64,000 bases of DNA from positions 81,375 through 145,374 of the forward strand of contig JARKQY010000011.1 of NCBI GenBank assembly GCA_029974635.1, read 5' to 3'. Both the position numbers and the translations under genes were made by a program. Below are positions 8,494 through 17,540 of the stretch, one piece after another. The notes under the pieces were generated by a model that saw nothing but the letters and a program-made list of their open reading frames with translations, was not told where the DNA came from and made no database searches. How positions within the stretch are numbered: the stretch's first letter is position 1; each line of letters starts with the position of its first letter. This stretch comes from Bacillota bacterium (GTDB taxonomy: Bacteria; Bacillota; UBA4882; UBA8346).

Positions 8494-8652
8494 AATACCA
8501 CATCCTTGCTCTTTTTAAGCGTTAAACTATCACGAGGCTGCTATAACTAATACCCATCTCTTGCTTGGTAAAGATTATCTTATTACAAACTCAAACAAAA
8601 GTAAATTAGCAAGTTCTAGCGAATATCAAAATTCATTATCCGCCCGGCGCGA

Positions 8653-8955
8653 TTGGATGCAGTGAAGGCAGCTTTAAATTTTATCGGAATTACGGGGATG
8701 ACCATCACCGAGGTCAAGGGTTGCGGACATCAAAAAGGCCATGTGGAACACTATCGCGGTTCCGAATATGTGGTCAATCTACTGCCGAAGATTAAGGTCG
8801 AAACGGTGGTTAACGATGAGGAACTCGCTAAAGCGACGGAGGCTATTGTTGAAGTTGCTCGCACTGGCGAGATCGGCGACGGCAAAATCTTTATTTATGA
8901 TATCGCCGACGTTGTTCAGGTCCGCACCGGCGAAAAAGGTCCGAAAGTAATTTGA
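8653..8955 (+). CDS. PII nitrogen-regulatory protein, 5' end abnormal
   Basis: A PII (GlnB/GlnK/NifI) protein: the T-loop (HYRGSEYVVNLLPK, with the Tyr used for uridylylation in some homologues), B-loop (TGEIGDGKIF) and C-loop (VRTGEKG) are intact. The frame continues upstream of this TTG (8653) as KFIIRPAR, which is the conserved first beta strand of PII, but there is no ATG, GTG or TTG between an in-frame TAG at 8617 and 8653, and no ribosome-binding site. Starting at 8653 would remove that strand. So the gene is either 5'-truncated or uses a non-standard start. No ammonium transporter or glutamine synthetase is adjacent. The terminator downstream is intact. Confidence 0.75.
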   Translation: MDAVKAALNFIGITGMTITEVKGCGHQKGHVEHYRGSEYVVNLLPKIKVETVVNDEELAKATEAIVEVARTGEIGDGKIFIYDIADVVQVRTGEKGPKVI

Positions 8956-9041
8956 GCCATGTTGATTTCGGCGCCGATCGGCCGGGGCGACTCAGCCGAT
9001 TTTCAGGGAGTGTAAATGATCACAGGTGAAGTTCTGCCGGG

Positions 9042-9079
9042 ATAAGGAGAATCTCACTCAGAGTTTCTCCTTATTTTTC
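9042..9079 (+). terminator. Rho-independent terminator after the PII gene
   Basis: A 10-bp stem (ATAAGGAGAA at 9042-9051 with TTCTCCTTAT at 9065-9074) is followed by a T-run on the plus strand. Confidence 0.8.
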
Positions 9080-9180
9080 TCCCGGGAAAACCGAACATGC
9101 TTCCGGGCAACCGGCCAGTTCGTCATTACAGGCGCATCAATATCCTGAACCTTCCGGGTTCCTAATTCAAATCTATTTAT

Positions 9181-9843
9181 TCACAGCAGATCACGATTAA
9201 TCGCATTTAAAATATCTATCGGCGACACTATTGATAATACCGGACCATAATCCTTAACATTTTCCATCGTGAAACCAAAACCAAAGGTTGATGCGATAAA
9301 GTCGATCCCGCTCCGGAGCGCTCCCTCGGCATCATAAGGGCTATCACCGATCATCACGATCCTGCTTCGATCAACGGCGCCTAGTTTAGCGATGCATTTT
9401 TCAATCACATCATGCTTGGTAAGTTTACCGTAAGTATCGCCACCAACGGACACATCAAAATACTGGTCCAGTTGAAAATGATTGATGGTCAGTTCTACGG
9501 CTTGCTGATATTTCAATGAAGCGATGCCCAGCCTGGCGCCTTGATTTTTCAAATACCCCAGTAATGCGCGCATGCCGTCATAAAGCTCGGCTTCATACAT
9601 ACCCCGCCGTGAGAAATACTCCTTATAAATCTCCACCCCCGTGTTAACTTGCTCTTGGGTTGCTTGCGGGTACATATTCAAGATCACCTGGGCCAAAGGC
9701 GGGCCAACATATTTCTTTGCTTGCTCTTTCGATACCTTCGCAAGTCCAAACCTCTCGCAAATTTGGTTTAATGCGTTGCCAATTCCGTCTGAGGTATCGA
9801 GCAGTGTTCCGTCAACATCAAATATATAAGTATCATACTTCAT
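9181..9843 (-). CDS. HAD-superfamily phosphatase, phosphoglycolate phosphatase-like
   Basis: A 220-residue HAD hydrolase of the Gph/PpaX type. Motif I is FDVDGTLLDT (nucleophile Asp9), a helical cap follows, motif II is around GIASLKYQQAVE, and motif III/IV is KLGAVDRSRIVMIGDSPYDAEGALRSG. It overlaps the end of the aldolase gene by 11 bp, so the two are probably translated together. In this sugar-catabolism operon it probably dephosphorylates a small phosphorylated product; the exact substrate is not evident. Confidence 0.85.
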   Translation of the reverse strand: MKYDTYIFDVDGTLLDTSDGIGNALNQICERFGLAKVSKEQAKKYVGPPLAQVILNMYPQATQEQVNTGVEIYKEYFSRRGMYEAELYDGMRALLGYLKNQGARLGIASLKYQQAVELTINHFQLDQYFDVSVGGDTYGKLTKHDVIEKCIAKLGAVDRSRIVMIGDSPYDAEGALRSGIDFIASTFGFGFTMENVKDYGPVLSIVSPIDILNAINRDLL

Positions 9844-10465
9844 TGGCCGATAATTCCTTCATGATTGATACATACTCTTGGGCGCTTTTTTCAATCCGTG
9901 GCAAGGCAGATTCATCCGCCAGCTTTGGTATCAGATCGGAGCCAATGGCAAAGGAGAAACAGCCGGCTTTATAATAATCCCTGATATTTTCCTTGTTTAT
10001 TCCGCCAACCCCGACGAACTCGGCGGCGGGAAACGGCCCTTTAAGATTTTTGATAAAACTGGGACTGACGTTTCCGGCGGGAAAAAGCTTGAGTTGAGTT
10101 AGCCCCTCATTCAACGCCTGCATGATTTCCGACGGCGTAAAAACTCCCGGAAATACAGGGATTTTCTCCCCCATAATATATTTAATCAACTCTCTGTCCC
10201 AGCCGGGTGTAATAATATATTTGGCGCCGGCCGCCAAAGCCCTGTCGGCCTGATCGGGCCGGGTGACCGTTCCCGCTCCGAGGCCCAAGTCATCGCCAAA
10301 TTGCCGGCTAAGCTCTTTGAGGCAGGCGATTGCCTCCTCTTGGTCGCTGAGGGAAACCTCCATGTATTTTAGGCCCGCTCTTAATAGGGTTGCGCCGACA
10401 GCGGCAATCTTGTCACTTTTAACACCGCGCGCAATGGCGATAATTTCTCCATTGGCCAGTTTCAT
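9833..10465 (-). CDS. eda: KDPG/KHG-type aldolase
   Basis: A 210-residue class I aldolase of the KDPG/KDPGal/KHG family, close to the family's usual length. The catalytic Glu region (GLKYMEVSLSDQEEAI), the PGVFTPSEIMQALNEG segment, and the Schiff-base Lys in LKLFPAG are present, as is the phosphate-binding VGVGGIN motif. It cleaves 2-keto-3-deoxy sugar-acid phosphates into pyruvate and an aldehyde. Its place after a PTS and a lactonase-type gene implies catabolism of an imported phosphorylated sugar acid. KDPG itself need not be the substrate. Confidence 0.88.
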   Translation of the reverse strand: MKLANGEIIAIARGVKSDKIAAVGATLLRAGLKYMEVSLSDQEEAIACLKELSRQFGDDLGLGAGTVTRPDQADRALAAGAKYIITPGWDRELIKYIMGEKIPVFPGVFTPSEIMQALNEGLTQLKLFPAGNVSPSFIKNLKGPFPAAEFVGVGGINKENIRDYYKAGCFSFAIGSDLIPKLADESALPRIEKSAQEYVSIMKELSANEV

Positions 10466-10476
10466 TTAACATCACC

Positions 10477-11397
10477 TCATTCCGCGGCCAGGTATCTGGC
10501 GGGATTGACCTGAAAGAACTTATCCACCAATTTCTGGGTAAAACCTTCCGCCAACAGTCGTGGCACAAATTTACCCAACAAGAAACCGAATCCGGGACCG
10601 CCGCCATATGCCGTAAGATATGATCTGCGGCCCATATCCCCCGATATCAGAATTCTATCCTCAAAACCGGCGTCGCACAATCTTTTTAACATCTCTATCC
10701 TGGCGCTATCGGGAGCGTATTTTACTTTCGACGGGCCGTCAAATTCAATATAAGCCCCAGCCTTGGCGAGCTGGCTAAGATAATAAAAATCCAAGTTTTG
10801 ATCGAGATGGCTGAGGGCGACATGATTGGGGTCCACCCCTGCCTTCTCCAGTGACCGTACCTGCTCGATTCCCATTGTTCCTAAAGTGGTATGGGTAATG
10901 ACGGGCGTGCCTGTTTTTTGATGGGCGATTCCGGCGGCTTCCATAATCTGATATTCAATGGGGAGGATATAATTATAGCACGTGCCGATCTTAATCAGGG
11001 CCGCTTTGGCGTCCGTGCCGTCCATGCCGTCTTCAATATCCTTGATCATCATTTCGGCAAATTGGCTTACCGTTCCGCCGGCGACCCAACTCTCGTAGTC
11101 TCCACGGTTAAACCCTGTCAGGGCCAGGATATTCACCGGTACTCGCTTGGCCACTTCCCGCATCGCGGCCGCGTCGCGGCCATAATCGATGGCGGTGCAA
11201 TCAACCAGGGTATTGCCGCCGCATGAATGGAAAAGCATCAGTTCTTCCACGATCTTGTCACTATCGTCCAACTTGTAATCGGGATCGATCCTCATTCGGG
11301 ATTCTGGAGGATTCGTAAGCACATGCTCGTGAATATAGATGGCGCCAAGTTGATCGACATCGATTGGCCCCGTGAGGGTCGGAATTTTTCTAGACAA
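10477..11397 (-). CDS. Phosphotriesterase-family metal hydrolase (probable sugar-lactonase)
   Basis: A 306-residue amidohydrolase of the phosphotriesterase-homology (COG1735) group. Metal ligands are visible in order: HxH in YIHEHVL, a bridging Lys in ALIKIGTC, His in VITHTT, His in ALSHLDQN and Asp in LISGDMGRR. Start is TTG at 11397 with GGAGTGA upstream. Characterised bacterial homologues include hydrolases of phosphorylated sugar lactones, which fits this position between PTS and aldolase genes. Organophosphate hydrolysis is unlikely to be its real role. Substrate not determined. Confidence 0.82.
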   Translation of the reverse strand: MSRKIPTLTGPIDVDQLGAIYIHEHVLTNPPESRMRIDPDYKLDDSDKIVEELMLFHSCGGNTLVDCTAIDYGRDAAAMREVAKRVPVNILALTGFNRGDYESWVAGGTVSQFAEMMIKDIEDGMDGTDAKAALIKIGTCYNYILPIEYQIMEAAGIAHQKTGTPVITHTTLGTMGIEQVRSLEKAGVDPNHVALSHLDQNLDFYYLSQLAKAGAYIEFDGPSKVKYAPDSARIEMLKRLCDAGFEDRILISGDMGRRSYLTAYGGGPGFGFLLGKFVPRLLAEGFTQKLVDKFFQVNPARYLAAE

Positions 11398-11404
11398 ATC
11401 AGCT

Positions 11405-11530
11405 CACTCCTTTAAACCGCGTACTATAGTGCAGAAAAATTGGCCGGATCGGTTTTTCGACAGAATCCGACAAGTTCGCATCACAAGCAATTTTGAAAAG
11501 TTACTTGCCGGATTTATGTTAAAAATATCG
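11405..11530. repeat. Dispersed intergenic repeat, copy 1 (related sequence at 22180-22245)
   Basis: TTAAACCGCGT near 11407 and TTGCCGGATTTATGTTAAAAA near 11504 recur near 22187 and 22219 in the same order, with different spacing. The segment lies between the lactonase gene and the terminator of the EIIC gene. Not coding. Confidence 0.45.
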
Positions 11531-11577
11531 GAAAATGGGGGCTGACCTTGAAAGGATCACTTCCCAGTCAGCCCCAT
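11531..11577 (-). terminator. Rho-independent terminator after the EIIC gene
   Basis: On the minus strand, GGGGCTGAC (11575-11567) pairs with GTCAGCCCC (11546-11538), followed by CATTTTCC. It probably separates the transport genes from the lactonase-aldolase-phosphatase genes or causes partial termination. Confidence 0.7.
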
Positions 11578-11606
11578 CCAAACAGCCCATGGCTGAATGT
11601 ATAATT

Positions 11607-12902
11607 CTATAAGCCGAACATCGAGCCAATCAACTTGAATAACCCGAACAACGGAGCTAATAGAACCATATCCGGACCGGAGAACATTAAACCGCTTCCG
11701 GCGAGTTCAGGCTGGAATTGGACCAGCAGAATCGAACCCAACTGAACGATGAGTCCCATAATGGCGCCGCCGATAACAGCGCCCTTCCAACCGCCCTTTT
11801 TGTCACCGAACACACCGGCGATAGCTCCGTCAAAGAAGAAGAAGATCGGACCGGGGATAATAATGATGGGAGCTTTGATTAAAATCAGCACCAGGGTGAT
11901 GAGCACCGAGACCACAAAATCGGCGATAAAACCAATCATTGCGGCAACCGGAGCAAAGGGATAGAACACCGGATCATCCAGAGCGGGAACCGCTCCAGGA
12001 AGGATCTTTTGGGAAATTCCCTTGAAAGCGGGAAGCATCGCGGCGAGGAACATACGGACTCCAAAGAGTACGATGGCGATACCGGCCGCAAACGAAAATC
12101 CGGAGAGAATAAGCCAGATAATCCAGTTTTTGCCTCCCGAAAGCGTTTCAATCGTGGCCTGTCCGATGGCCAATCCCATCACAATATAGATAATCGGCAT
12201 CAGGAAGGCCAACAACACGGTATAATCGCTAAATATGGAGAGGAAACCCGGCAGTTCAAGTTCATCACATTTTTTCGTCTTTTTAATCTTGCTGCCGATC
12301 CAAGCGGGAATAATGACTCCCAAAGTGTTAAGGTGGCCTAAGGTGTATTCGTCGCCGGTCATATCCTTGGTAAACGGCCTGGCCATGGCAGGCAGCACCG
12401 TCCAAAGGATGCCGGTGAAAACTGCGGCTACGGCAATCAAGGCGGTCCCTTCAAGCTTTAAAGTGTATTGAATCGCCATTACAAACCATGCGGACTGGAA
12501 CAGCATGATGTGACCGGTAAGAAACACATTCTTAAAGCCTTTCCAGGGCAGGATTCGCACCAGAATAATGTGTACGATGAATGCCAGCACGAAGGTTAGC
12601 GAGACCTGCTGGGCCAAGGTTTTCATAACTATCCCGAAGGGGCCGAAACAATCCGGCATAATGGCTTGAACGCCGAAAACCTTGTTAAGAGTGCTTGTTA
12701 ATGGTATTAGCGCTCCCAAAAAGACACCGATACCGGCATTAAGGATAATGATGCCGATAATCGTCTTGATGGTTCCCTCTAATACATCAACAAATTTGCG
12801 GCGCTGAAGCAGCAAACCGATTAATGCGATGAGTCCGAGGAACACCGAAGCTTCTACGAAAACTTGGTTGATTAAAAAATCAACAATCTTCACGAACTGC
12901 AC
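11607..12902 (-). CDS. PTS EIIC component, ascorbate (SgaT/UlaA) family
   Basis: A 431-residue polytopic membrane protein of the UlaA/SgaT EIIC family, with about eleven hydrophobic segments. Recognisable stretches are the N-terminal VEASVFLGLIALIGLLLQRR, GTIKTIIGIIILNAGIG, PAWIGSKIKK, and PIIIIPGPIFFFFDGAIAGVFGDKKGGWKGAVIGG. It should transport the substrate across the inner membrane with phosphorylation by the upstream EIIB. L-ascorbate is the reference substrate, but the operon has lactonase and aldolase genes instead of the ula catabolic set, so another sugar acid or pentose-like compound is likely. Confidence 0.9.
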   Translation of the reverse strand: MQFVKIVDFLINQVFVEASVFLGLIALIGLLLQRRKFVDVLEGTIKTIIGIIILNAGIGVFLGALIPLTSTLNKVFGVQAIMPDCFGPFGIVMKTLAQQVSLTFVLAFIVHIILVRILPWKGFKNVFLTGHIMLFQSAWFVMAIQYTLKLEGTALIAVAAVFTGILWTVLPAMARPFTKDMTGDEYTLGHLNTLGVIIPAWIGSKIKKTKKCDELELPGFLSIFSDYTVLLAFLMPIIYIVMGLAIGQATIETLSGGKNWIIWLILSGFSFAAGIAIVLFGVRMFLAAMLPAFKGISQKILPGAVPALDDPVFYPFAPVAAMIGFIADFVVSVLITLVLILIKAPIIIIPGPIFFFFDGAIAGVFGDKKGGWKGAVIGGAIMGLIVQLGSILLVQFQPELAGSGLMFSGPDMVLLAPLFGLFKLIGSMFGL

Positions 12903-12974
12903 CCCCTTAAATTTTTGTATGTCTTAGAAAACCCCGTGAGTAGCATTGTGATAAACCCCATTGAAATGATGCGA

Positions 12975-13271
12975 TTACCCTTCCTTCCGGCTCAGTTCGG
13001 CCATGATCGCCAGTAATTTTTCCTTCATCTCCTCCTTATTTACAAAATTTGTAACCACCACAACGGGAACGCCTACTCCTTGGAGACGGGCGGCGAATTC
13101 CTTGGTAGTAACAAAAAAATCACATTTGAACCCTTTTGCCGAACCGCCGTCGGCAGTTTCGATGCTAGCCGAGTATCCCGCCTGGTTAACAATTTCTTCA
13201 ATGGCCATTTTCGCCAACAAGCTGCTTCCGAGTCCACAACCGCAAACAGTAACGATTTTAAACCTCTTCAT
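12975..13271 (-). CDS. PTS EIIB component (lactose/ascorbate type)
   Basis: A 98-residue EIIB of the SgaB/GatB type. The phosphocysteine loop is CGCGLGSSLLAKM near the N-terminus. It lies directly upstream of the EIIC gene and downstream of the PRD regulator, all on the minus strand. It accepts phosphate from an EIIA and passes it to the sugar during import. No separate EIIA gene is present in the operon. Confidence 0.9.
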   Translation of the reverse strand: MKRFKIVTVCGCGLGSSLLAKMAIEEIVNQAGYSASIETADGGSAKGFKCDFFVTTKEFAARLQGVGVPVVVVTNFVNKEEMKEKLLAIMAELSRKEG

Positions 13272-13313
13272 GACTATCCCCCCAATTCTCTCATCTTCTC
13301 TCCAGCCAACCGA

Positions 13314-15446
13314 CTAACGAAACAAAGCCAATATTTCACCGGGTTGCTTTGCATTTCTGATGATGCTCCGCTTGCGCTCATCGCCTAAAATTTCAATTAA
13401 TTCAGCCAGCGCATCCAAATGCGATGAATTATCAATGGCGGCTAAGCCAATCACCAGGTCCACCGGATCATTGTCCTCGCTTCCGAATTCCACCGGAGTA
13501 ACAAGGGTTACCAGACTCATACCCATCTTTTTTACCCCATCCTCCGGCCTCGCATGCGGTATTGCAATTCCGGGAGCAATGACAACATACGGCCCATAGG
13601 CGCCCACAAATCCGACCATTGCATCCACAAACCTCGGCTCAACCAAGCCTGCTTTCACCATCAAGTCCCCACTGAGCCTGACCGACTCGTCCCAGGTCTT
13701 TACCGAAGCTCCAAGACTGATGGTGTCTTCCGTAAGAATATCTTTTAACATGATCCCACACCTTTGATGATAATATCGATTGTCAATCGGACCAATCTCC
13801 TCGGCCAGCTGGGCAATGAGTTCATCATATACCGGCTTGGGGCATACCCTGCCGGCAATAGAAAGCATCGTTGCCAGCACGTCCTTGTGATGGCTTCCGG
13901 AACTCGGGCTTTTTGGAGAAATTTTGGACATGAAACCTTTAAGAACGTTGATATCTTCCTCGGTAAGCATCTGATTTACCACAATCGTTTTGTTCTCATA
14001 ACAATATAAAGGTACGGTTGTAATAATAAAGTCTGCCTTCTCAAACAGCACTTTAGCCGTTATCTGACGTCTCGCCAATACCGCCATAATTTCTATCTCC
14101 GGAAACGCCCCCACCAGCTTGGCGGTTAAAAAACTTGCGGTGGCCAATCCTTCGTCGGTCACAACCAATATCCGGTATCGCCGCCGGTTTTCAGTAATGT
14201 TGTAATACTCCCCGCAAAACACAGCCGCTATCCCTGCAACTTCATCATCCGGAACCCTGGCGCCGGCTAACGTTTCAAATTGCTCCAAACTTTCCCGAAC
14301 GGCCCGAACAATCTTTTTATGTCTGAAACCGATTTGGTTGTATACTGCGCTATCGCATGGCGCCATAAACCTTATTCTATAGTAAACGTGACTTAAATGT
14401 TCGCTTAATACACTGGGGAGCGTGTCGCTAAAAGTAAAGTTAAGGCCCAGCCTCTTTCCGGTCTTTTTAATAATTTGGGCGGCAATGACCTGCATCTTGA
14501 TTTGGTTTTCTTTTTTATAATAGCTGATGTTCAAGGTGTCGGCGCAAAGCACCGCCAATACGATTAGGGTGACCTCCTCTCTGGATAAGGTAAACCCGCA
14601 CTTTGATCCGTGGTAACTTAACGAATTACTTACAATGGCATAATCCCTTGAGTTCTCGATTTCCAGCAGTTGTTCCGGCGAAAAACCGATGCTGTCACAA
14701 GTCTTTTTCCGTTTAAAGCATACGGCGACAGTGTAGGCGATTTTGGCGAAACTTCGATCGCTCCAAAGCACCTCCAGTTTCTTTTCCATCCGTTTGGTAA
14801 CTTTATAGATCAACTCCAAATCGATCTCTTTAAAAAACTCAAAACAACCAACTTTCGCCAGGCCGCGAACTTTAGACAGACCACGGATCCCGTCATTTTG
14901 AGCGTCATCCATGCAACCGGCAAACTCATCCGCCGGAAGCATTTCCAGCATTAACGCAATAACCTTTTCTCTTAACTTCCGCTCAGGCGACACTAATTGA
15001 AACCCATATCTGGGCTTTGACTTTAGCGTGATACCCGATTGCGCGAAGTCCCGGTCAACCGCTTTCATATCATTCACGATGGTGGAACGGCTGACTCCAA
15101 GCATTTTACACATTCGCTCCATGGTTACATAGCTCTCGGCGAAAAGGAGTTCCAATTGGATTTGCCGGACCCTCCCCCTCTGAGTGGGAAAATAGCTGAC
15201 GGCAGAGATTGATTTTACCAATTCCCAAAACTGGTTTATCAGACGCTCATCATGGGGCAAACGGATGCCCCCGCGGCTCCGGATCAGTGGCGGCAATGTA
15301 TGGGCCGTCAGAAAATCATCGATTTTATCAAGATCGTAACGGACGGTTCGCGGCGACACACCCAACTGGGTGCCCAATTCCGATATGGTGATTTCGCCGT
15401 TGGATGAAATTAAAATGGATAATATTGTAAGGCAGCGTTCATCCAT
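13314..15446 (-). CDS. PRD-containing transcriptional regulator with EIIB-like and EIIA domains (BglG/MtlR type)
   Basis: A roughly 710-residue regulator. Domains in order: two winged-helix DNA-binding segments (ISELGTQLGVSPRTVRYDLDKI near the start; ERMCKMLGVSRSTIVNDM at about 110-130), two PRDs (about 200-400), a GatB-like EIIB segment (about 410-490) and a C-terminal EIIA(Fru/Mtl) domain (about 565-705) with the active-site pattern GIAIPHARPEDG. I chose the ATG at 15446 because GGGAAGGG precedes it; an upstream TTG at 15482 overlaps the EI stop codon. It should sense phosphorylation of this PTS and activate the operon. Since no free EIIA gene is present, its own EIIA domain might also serve transport. 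Confidence 0.88.
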   Translation of the reverse strand: MDERCLTILSILISSNGEITISELGTQLGVSPRTVRYDLDKIDDFLTAHTLPPLIRSRGGIRLPHDERLINQFWELVKSISAVSYFPTQRGRVRQIQLELLFAESYVTMERMCKMLGVSRSTIVNDMKAVDRDFAQSGITLKSKPRYGFQLVSPERKLREKVIALMLEMLPADEFAGCMDDAQNDGIRGLSKVRGLAKVGCFEFFKEIDLELIYKVTKRMEKKLEVLWSDRSFAKIAYTVAVCFKRKKTCDSIGFSPEQLLEIENSRDYAIVSNSLSYHGSKCGFTLSREEVTLIVLAVLCADTLNISYYKKENQIKMQVIAAQIIKKTGKRLGLNFTFSDTLPSVLSEHLSHVYYRIRFMAPCDSAVYNQIGFRHKKIVRAVRESLEQFETLAGARVPDDEVAGIAAVFCGEYYNITENRRRYRILVVTDEGLATASFLTAKLVGAFPEIEIMAVLARRQITAKVLFEKADFIITTVPLYCYENKTIVVNQMLTEEDINVLKGFMSKISPKSPSSGSHHKDVLATMLSIAGRVCPKPVYDELIAQLAEEIGPIDNRYYHQRCGIMLKDILTEDTISLGASVKTWDESVRLSGDLMVKAGLVEPRFVDAMVGFVGAYGPYVVIAPGIAIPHARPEDGVKKMGMSLVTLVTPVEFGSEDNDPVDLVIGLAAIDNSSHLDALAELIEILGDERKRSIIRNAKQPGEILALFR

Positions 15447-15478
15447 TCCCATCCCTTCCCATCCCTTCCCGATCCCCC

Positions 15479-17215
15479 TCAATTTCCATATTCATCATAG
15501 AGTTTTCCAAAATATTTTTTGATGATTCCGACTACCTCTTTGCCGCTGCCGCACTGCAACGCTTCACGCCCCAGCTTCTCGGCGGCCGCCATATCAATTT
15601 CAGAAATGATCTTGCGAGTCTGGAGCAATGCAGCCGGATTTACACTGAATTCTTTCAGGCCAAGGCCCAGCAATAAAGGTATTGCCAAAGGATCCCCCGC
15701 CATTGCCCCGCACAACCCGCATAGCTTTCCGGCATTATTCGCCGCCGACACCGCCATGCGGATTAATCGGATAACGGCCGGCGCAAAATGGCTATAGATA
15801 TTGGCCACTTTTGGATTTTGCCTATCCGCCGCCAGCGTATATTGCGTCAGATCATTGCTTCCGATACTGAAGAAATCCACCTGCTTGATAAGCTCCTCCG
15901 CCATGATCGCCGCTGACGGAATCTCGATCATGATACCCAGCTTGATATGATCATTAAATTTCTTTTGATCGTTTCGTAAGCTCTCCTTAGCCTGCTCAAG
16001 CATGTCTTTCGCTTTCAGTACCTCATCTATTCCCGAAACCATCGGTAGCATAACCGATACATTACCGTCCGCCGAAGCCCGAAGACAGGCCCTGAGCTGC
16101 GTCATGAAGAGATCCACCCGCTCAAGGGAGATTCTGATGGCCCGATATCCCAAAAAAGGATTCTCCTCAGCCTCAAGGCTGAGACAGTCAGCCTTTTTAT
16201 CGCCCCCAATATCCATTGTCCGGATAATTACGGGTAATCCCGCCAATTTCAGCGCCACGGACGAATAAGCTTCATATTGCTCATCTTCGCCGGGAAGAGC
16301 CTTCCGATCCATATAGAGAAACTCGGTCCGAAACAAGCCGACTCCTTCGGCTCCAACCGAGAGCAGCTTATCAATTGCTTTTGAGTCCATAATATTTGCC
16401 AACAGGGCGATCTTCCCGCCATCTTTTGTTTCAGTAATTTTATGGGCATATTCTTTTAACTGGGCCTGTCGTGATTGATAGCGCATAATTTCTGGTTGAA
16501 TCTCCTTGAGTCTGGCCTCATCAAAACCGGTTTCTACTTCGCCGGAGACCCCGTTTATGAAAACAAGATCGCCATCCGTTATCACTGCAAGGGACTCTCC
16601 GCAACCCACCACTGCCGGAATCTGCATGTTTGCAGCCAATATTGCGGTGTGGGATGTTTTCCCCCCGGCCATGGTGGCAATGCCCTTCACCTTGGCCGCA
16701 TCCATCGTAGACATTACCGATGGAGGAATGTCCTGCGCCACGACAATAACCTCACTGTCTAAAACCGCTAAATCATGATACGGTTCTCCGCGCAACTCAC
16801 AGATGATACGCTGGCATAAGTCCTTGACATCGAAAGCCCGCTCCTTAAAAAACGGATCTTCCAATGATTCAAAAAAAGTGCATCTTGAATCAGACTCGCG
16901 CTGCACGGCCGCCTGCGCGGAATAACCCCGTCCAATATTCTCCTTGACCCCATCGACAAACTGTTGGTCCAAAAGCATCGTATGCTGTACCGAAAGCACT
17001 TCCGCTTGACTTTTTTTATTCGAGTTCTCCAAATAAGCGCATTTTTCAGTATAAATCGCATCCAAGCGGCGGTGGACCATTTGAAAATTATCAAGCTCCG
17101 CTCCGATCATCTCAGGCGCCACTGTTAAATTAGGGTCAGCGGGTCGCGGCAACAAAAAAACCAAGGCCGGAGCTACCGACATCCCTTGTGAAGCCACTAT
17201 CGCCTTAAGCTTCAT
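15479..17215 (-). CDS. ptsI: PTS enzyme I (phosphoenolpyruvate-protein phosphotransferase)
   Basis: A 578-residue enzyme I. The phosphohistidine motif is GGKTSHTAILAANMQIPAVVG; the PEP-binding barrel has GVGLFRTEFLYMDR, and the catalytic Cys region is GKLCGLCGAMAGDP. The ATG at 17215 is 8 nt after GGGG; a GTG 9 bp upstream lies on the site. It moves phosphate from PEP to HPr. It lies between the HPr and regulator genes, so this operon carries its own general PTS enzymes. Whether it also serves other PTS systems in the cell is unknown. Confidence 0.92.
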   Translation of the reverse strand: MKLKAIVASQGMSVAPALVFLLPRPADPNLTVAPEMIGAELDNFQMVHRRLDAIYTEKCAYLENSNKKSQAEVLSVQHTMLLDQQFVDGVKENIGRGYSAQAAVQRESDSRCTFFESLEDPFFKERAFDVKDLCQRIICELRGEPYHDLAVLDSEVIVVAQDIPPSVMSTMDAAKVKGIATMAGGKTSHTAILAANMQIPAVVGCGESLAVITDGDLVFINGVSGEVETGFDEARLKEIQPEIMRYQSRQAQLKEYAHKITETKDGGKIALLANIMDSKAIDKLLSVGAEGVGLFRTEFLYMDRKALPGEDEQYEAYSSVALKLAGLPVIIRTMDIGGDKKADCLSLEAEENPFLGYRAIRISLERVDLFMTQLRACLRASADGNVSVMLPMVSGIDEVLKAKDMLEQAKESLRNDQKKFNDHIKLGIMIEIPSAAIMAEELIKQVDFFSIGSNDLTQYTLAADRQNPKVANIYSHFAPAVIRLIRMAVSAANNAGKLCGLCGAMAGDPLAIPLLLGLGLKEFSVNPAALLQTRKIISEIDMAAAEKLGREALQCGSGKEVVGIIKKYFGKLYDEYGN

Positions 17216-17255
17216 TTCATTCACCCCGCTGACTAGCCAAATGATGTTTGGCTTT

Positions 17256-17516
17256 TTAATCGTTCAATTCTTCAATATATCGAACAATTGTATCAACCGC
17301 ATTCCGCTCGTCTTCGCCTTCAGCCTGCACTGTTATTTTTGTTCCTTGCTTCACCGCGCCGCCTAGCACACTGAAAATGCTTTTCGGGTCAATGGATTTC
17401 TGAGATGTAATAAGCTTTATATCGCTCGTAAAGGTGTTGCTTAGTTGAACCAGCTTTTGCGCCGGCCTTGAATGCAACCCCGTGGGATTTTTTACGAAAG
17501 TATCCATGCTATACAT
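17256..17516 (-). CDS. ptsH: HPr phosphocarrier protein
   Basis: An 86-residue HPr. The active-site His15 is in NPTGLHSRPA, exactly where expected, and Ser46 is in DPKSIFSVLGGA, the position phosphorylated by HPr kinase in Bacillota. The surroundings of Ser46 differ from classical HPr, so HPr-kinase control is uncertain. GGAG is 8 nt upstream of the ATG. It is the first gene of the PTS operon and hands phosphate from EI to EIIA domains. Confidence 0.92.
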   Translation of the reverse strand: MYSMDTFVKNPTGLHSRPAQKLVQLSNTFTSDIKLITSQKSIDPKSIFSVLGGAVKQGTKITVQAEGEDERNAVDTIVRYIEELND

Positions 17517-17540
17517 TTCTCAAACTCCTATATCCCATAT

